From positions 1-5,837 of the forward strand of contig JAEUJR010000673.1 of the NCBI GenBank assembly GCA_016793585.1: 5,837 nt of DNA, given 5' to 3'. The notes below the pieces were generated by a model, which worked only from the letters and a program-made list of their open reading frames with translations, was not told the DNA's origin and searched no databases. The stretch comes from Archangium sp. (GTDB taxonomy: Bacteria > Myxococcota > Myxococcia > Myxococcales > Myxococcaceae). How positions within the stretch are numbered: position 1 is the first letter of the stretch; each line of letters starts with the position of its first letter. Below, piece by piece: positions 5,540 through 5,837 of this stretch. A program made the position numbers and the translations under genes.

Positions 5540-5837
5540 GCGAAGGCGGGGCCGGCCACGACCCCGTTGGAGAAGCGGCGCTCGAGACCATCTCGGGGCT
5601 GAGCCACTTCAACCGGTGGATGTACGAGACCATTCGGCCGCACTGCTTCGGGCGCATGCTCGAGGTGGGCAGCGGCATCGGCAACCTCTCGCAGTGCTTC
5701 GTCGACGAAGGCCACGACCTGGTCTTGAGCGACCTGCGCGCCCCGTACGTGCGGCGCCTCGAGCAGTCGTTTCCCGGGCACGACGTCGTCAGCATCGACC
5801 TCGTGCACGCGCGCTTCGCCGACGTCTACGCGCACCA
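5536..5837 (+). CDS. Class I SAM-dependent methyltransferase, N-terminal part (3' end outside window)
   Basis: The first 100 codons of a gene that runs off the window. It starts at the ATG sharing the sequence ATGA with the glycosyltransferase stop, a classic coupled start. The deduced protein opens with about 35 residues including HFNRWMYETIRP (24-35), then the SAM-binding motif I, LEVGSGIGNLS (42-52), the acidic residue closing strand 2 (D66 in LVLSDL), and a later VVSIDLVH (84-91), matching the order of a Rossmann-like class I methyltransferase. The FNRWMYETIRP lead-in next to a glycosyltransferase is familiar from methyltransferases that occur beside, or fused to, GT2 domains; that point is family knowledge, not proof of substrate. 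The likely role is methylation of a glycan or glycolipid made by the neighbouring enzyme. Substrate-binding parts lie outside the window. Confidence 0.88.
   Translation, partial: MSEGGAGHDPVGEAALETISGLSHFNRWMYETIRPHCFGRMLEVGSGIGNLSQCFVDEGHDLVLSDLRAPYVRRLEQSFPGHDVVSIDLVHARFADVYAH

Noticed and set aside
5455..5835. Two minus-strand open frames over the end of the glycosyltransferase gene and the methyltransferase gene.
   Set aside because: The plus-strand frame from 5536 encodes a clear SAM-binding motif and a coupled start, so these are shadows.

Overview
The window is GC-rich throughout, with G or C strongly favoured at third codon positions. It carries six protein-coding genes, two of them cut by the window edges. 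The gene mix is a soluble PAS/histidine-kinase/receiver hybrid, a multi-repeat 'choice-of-anchor D'-like lipoprotein, and a GT2 glycosyltransferase coupled to a methyltransferase. Together with the base composition this resembles Myxococcota (myxobacteria and relatives). That placement is inferred from style and content; no rRNA or marker gene is present. I saw no tRNA, rRNA, CRISPR array, insertion sequence or phage gene.

Layout. (1) Bases 1-964, plus strand: the C-terminal part of a P1B-type metal-transporting P-type ATPase, whose last membrane segment carries an HEGST motif typical of the P1B-4 (Co/Fe/Zn) class. (2) Bases 965-1363, minus strand: a small two-CBS-domain protein. Its stop codon abuts the ATPase stop codon, so the two genes converge with no spacer. 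(3) Bases 1392-3188, minus strand: a cytoplasmic hybrid histidine kinase (PAS, coiled coil, HisKA, HATPase, receiver), 28 bp upstream of the CBS gene and probably in one transcript with it. (4) Bases 3189-3387: a non-coding gap of about 200 bp with two short palindromic elements, probably the control region of the kinase-CBS pair. (5) Bases 3388-4743, minus strand: a 451-residue predicted lipoprotein with four degenerate ASH/Hydin-like beta-sandwich repeats. (6) Bases 4744-4813: a 70-bp divergent intergenic region. (7) Bases 4814-5539, plus strand: a GT2 glycosyltransferase of the polyprenyl-phosphate (DPM1-like) type. (8) Bases 5536-end, plus strand: the N-terminal third or so of a class I SAM-dependent methyltransferase, overlapping the glycosyltransferase by ATGA.

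How the genes may work together. The kinase and CBS protein plausibly form a cytoplasmic sensory unit: PAS input, phosphorelay to the fused receiver, and an adenine-nucleotide-responsive CBS partner. The receiver has no output domain, so the final target lies elsewhere. The glycosyltransferase and methyltransferase are translationally coupled and probably act in one glycolipid or surface-glycan pathway. The lipoprotein and the ATPase show no evident functional link to their neighbours. Nothing here amounts to a clearly new system; the most interesting points are the kinase-CBS pairing, the coupled GT-methyltransferase pair and the zero-spacer convergent junction.
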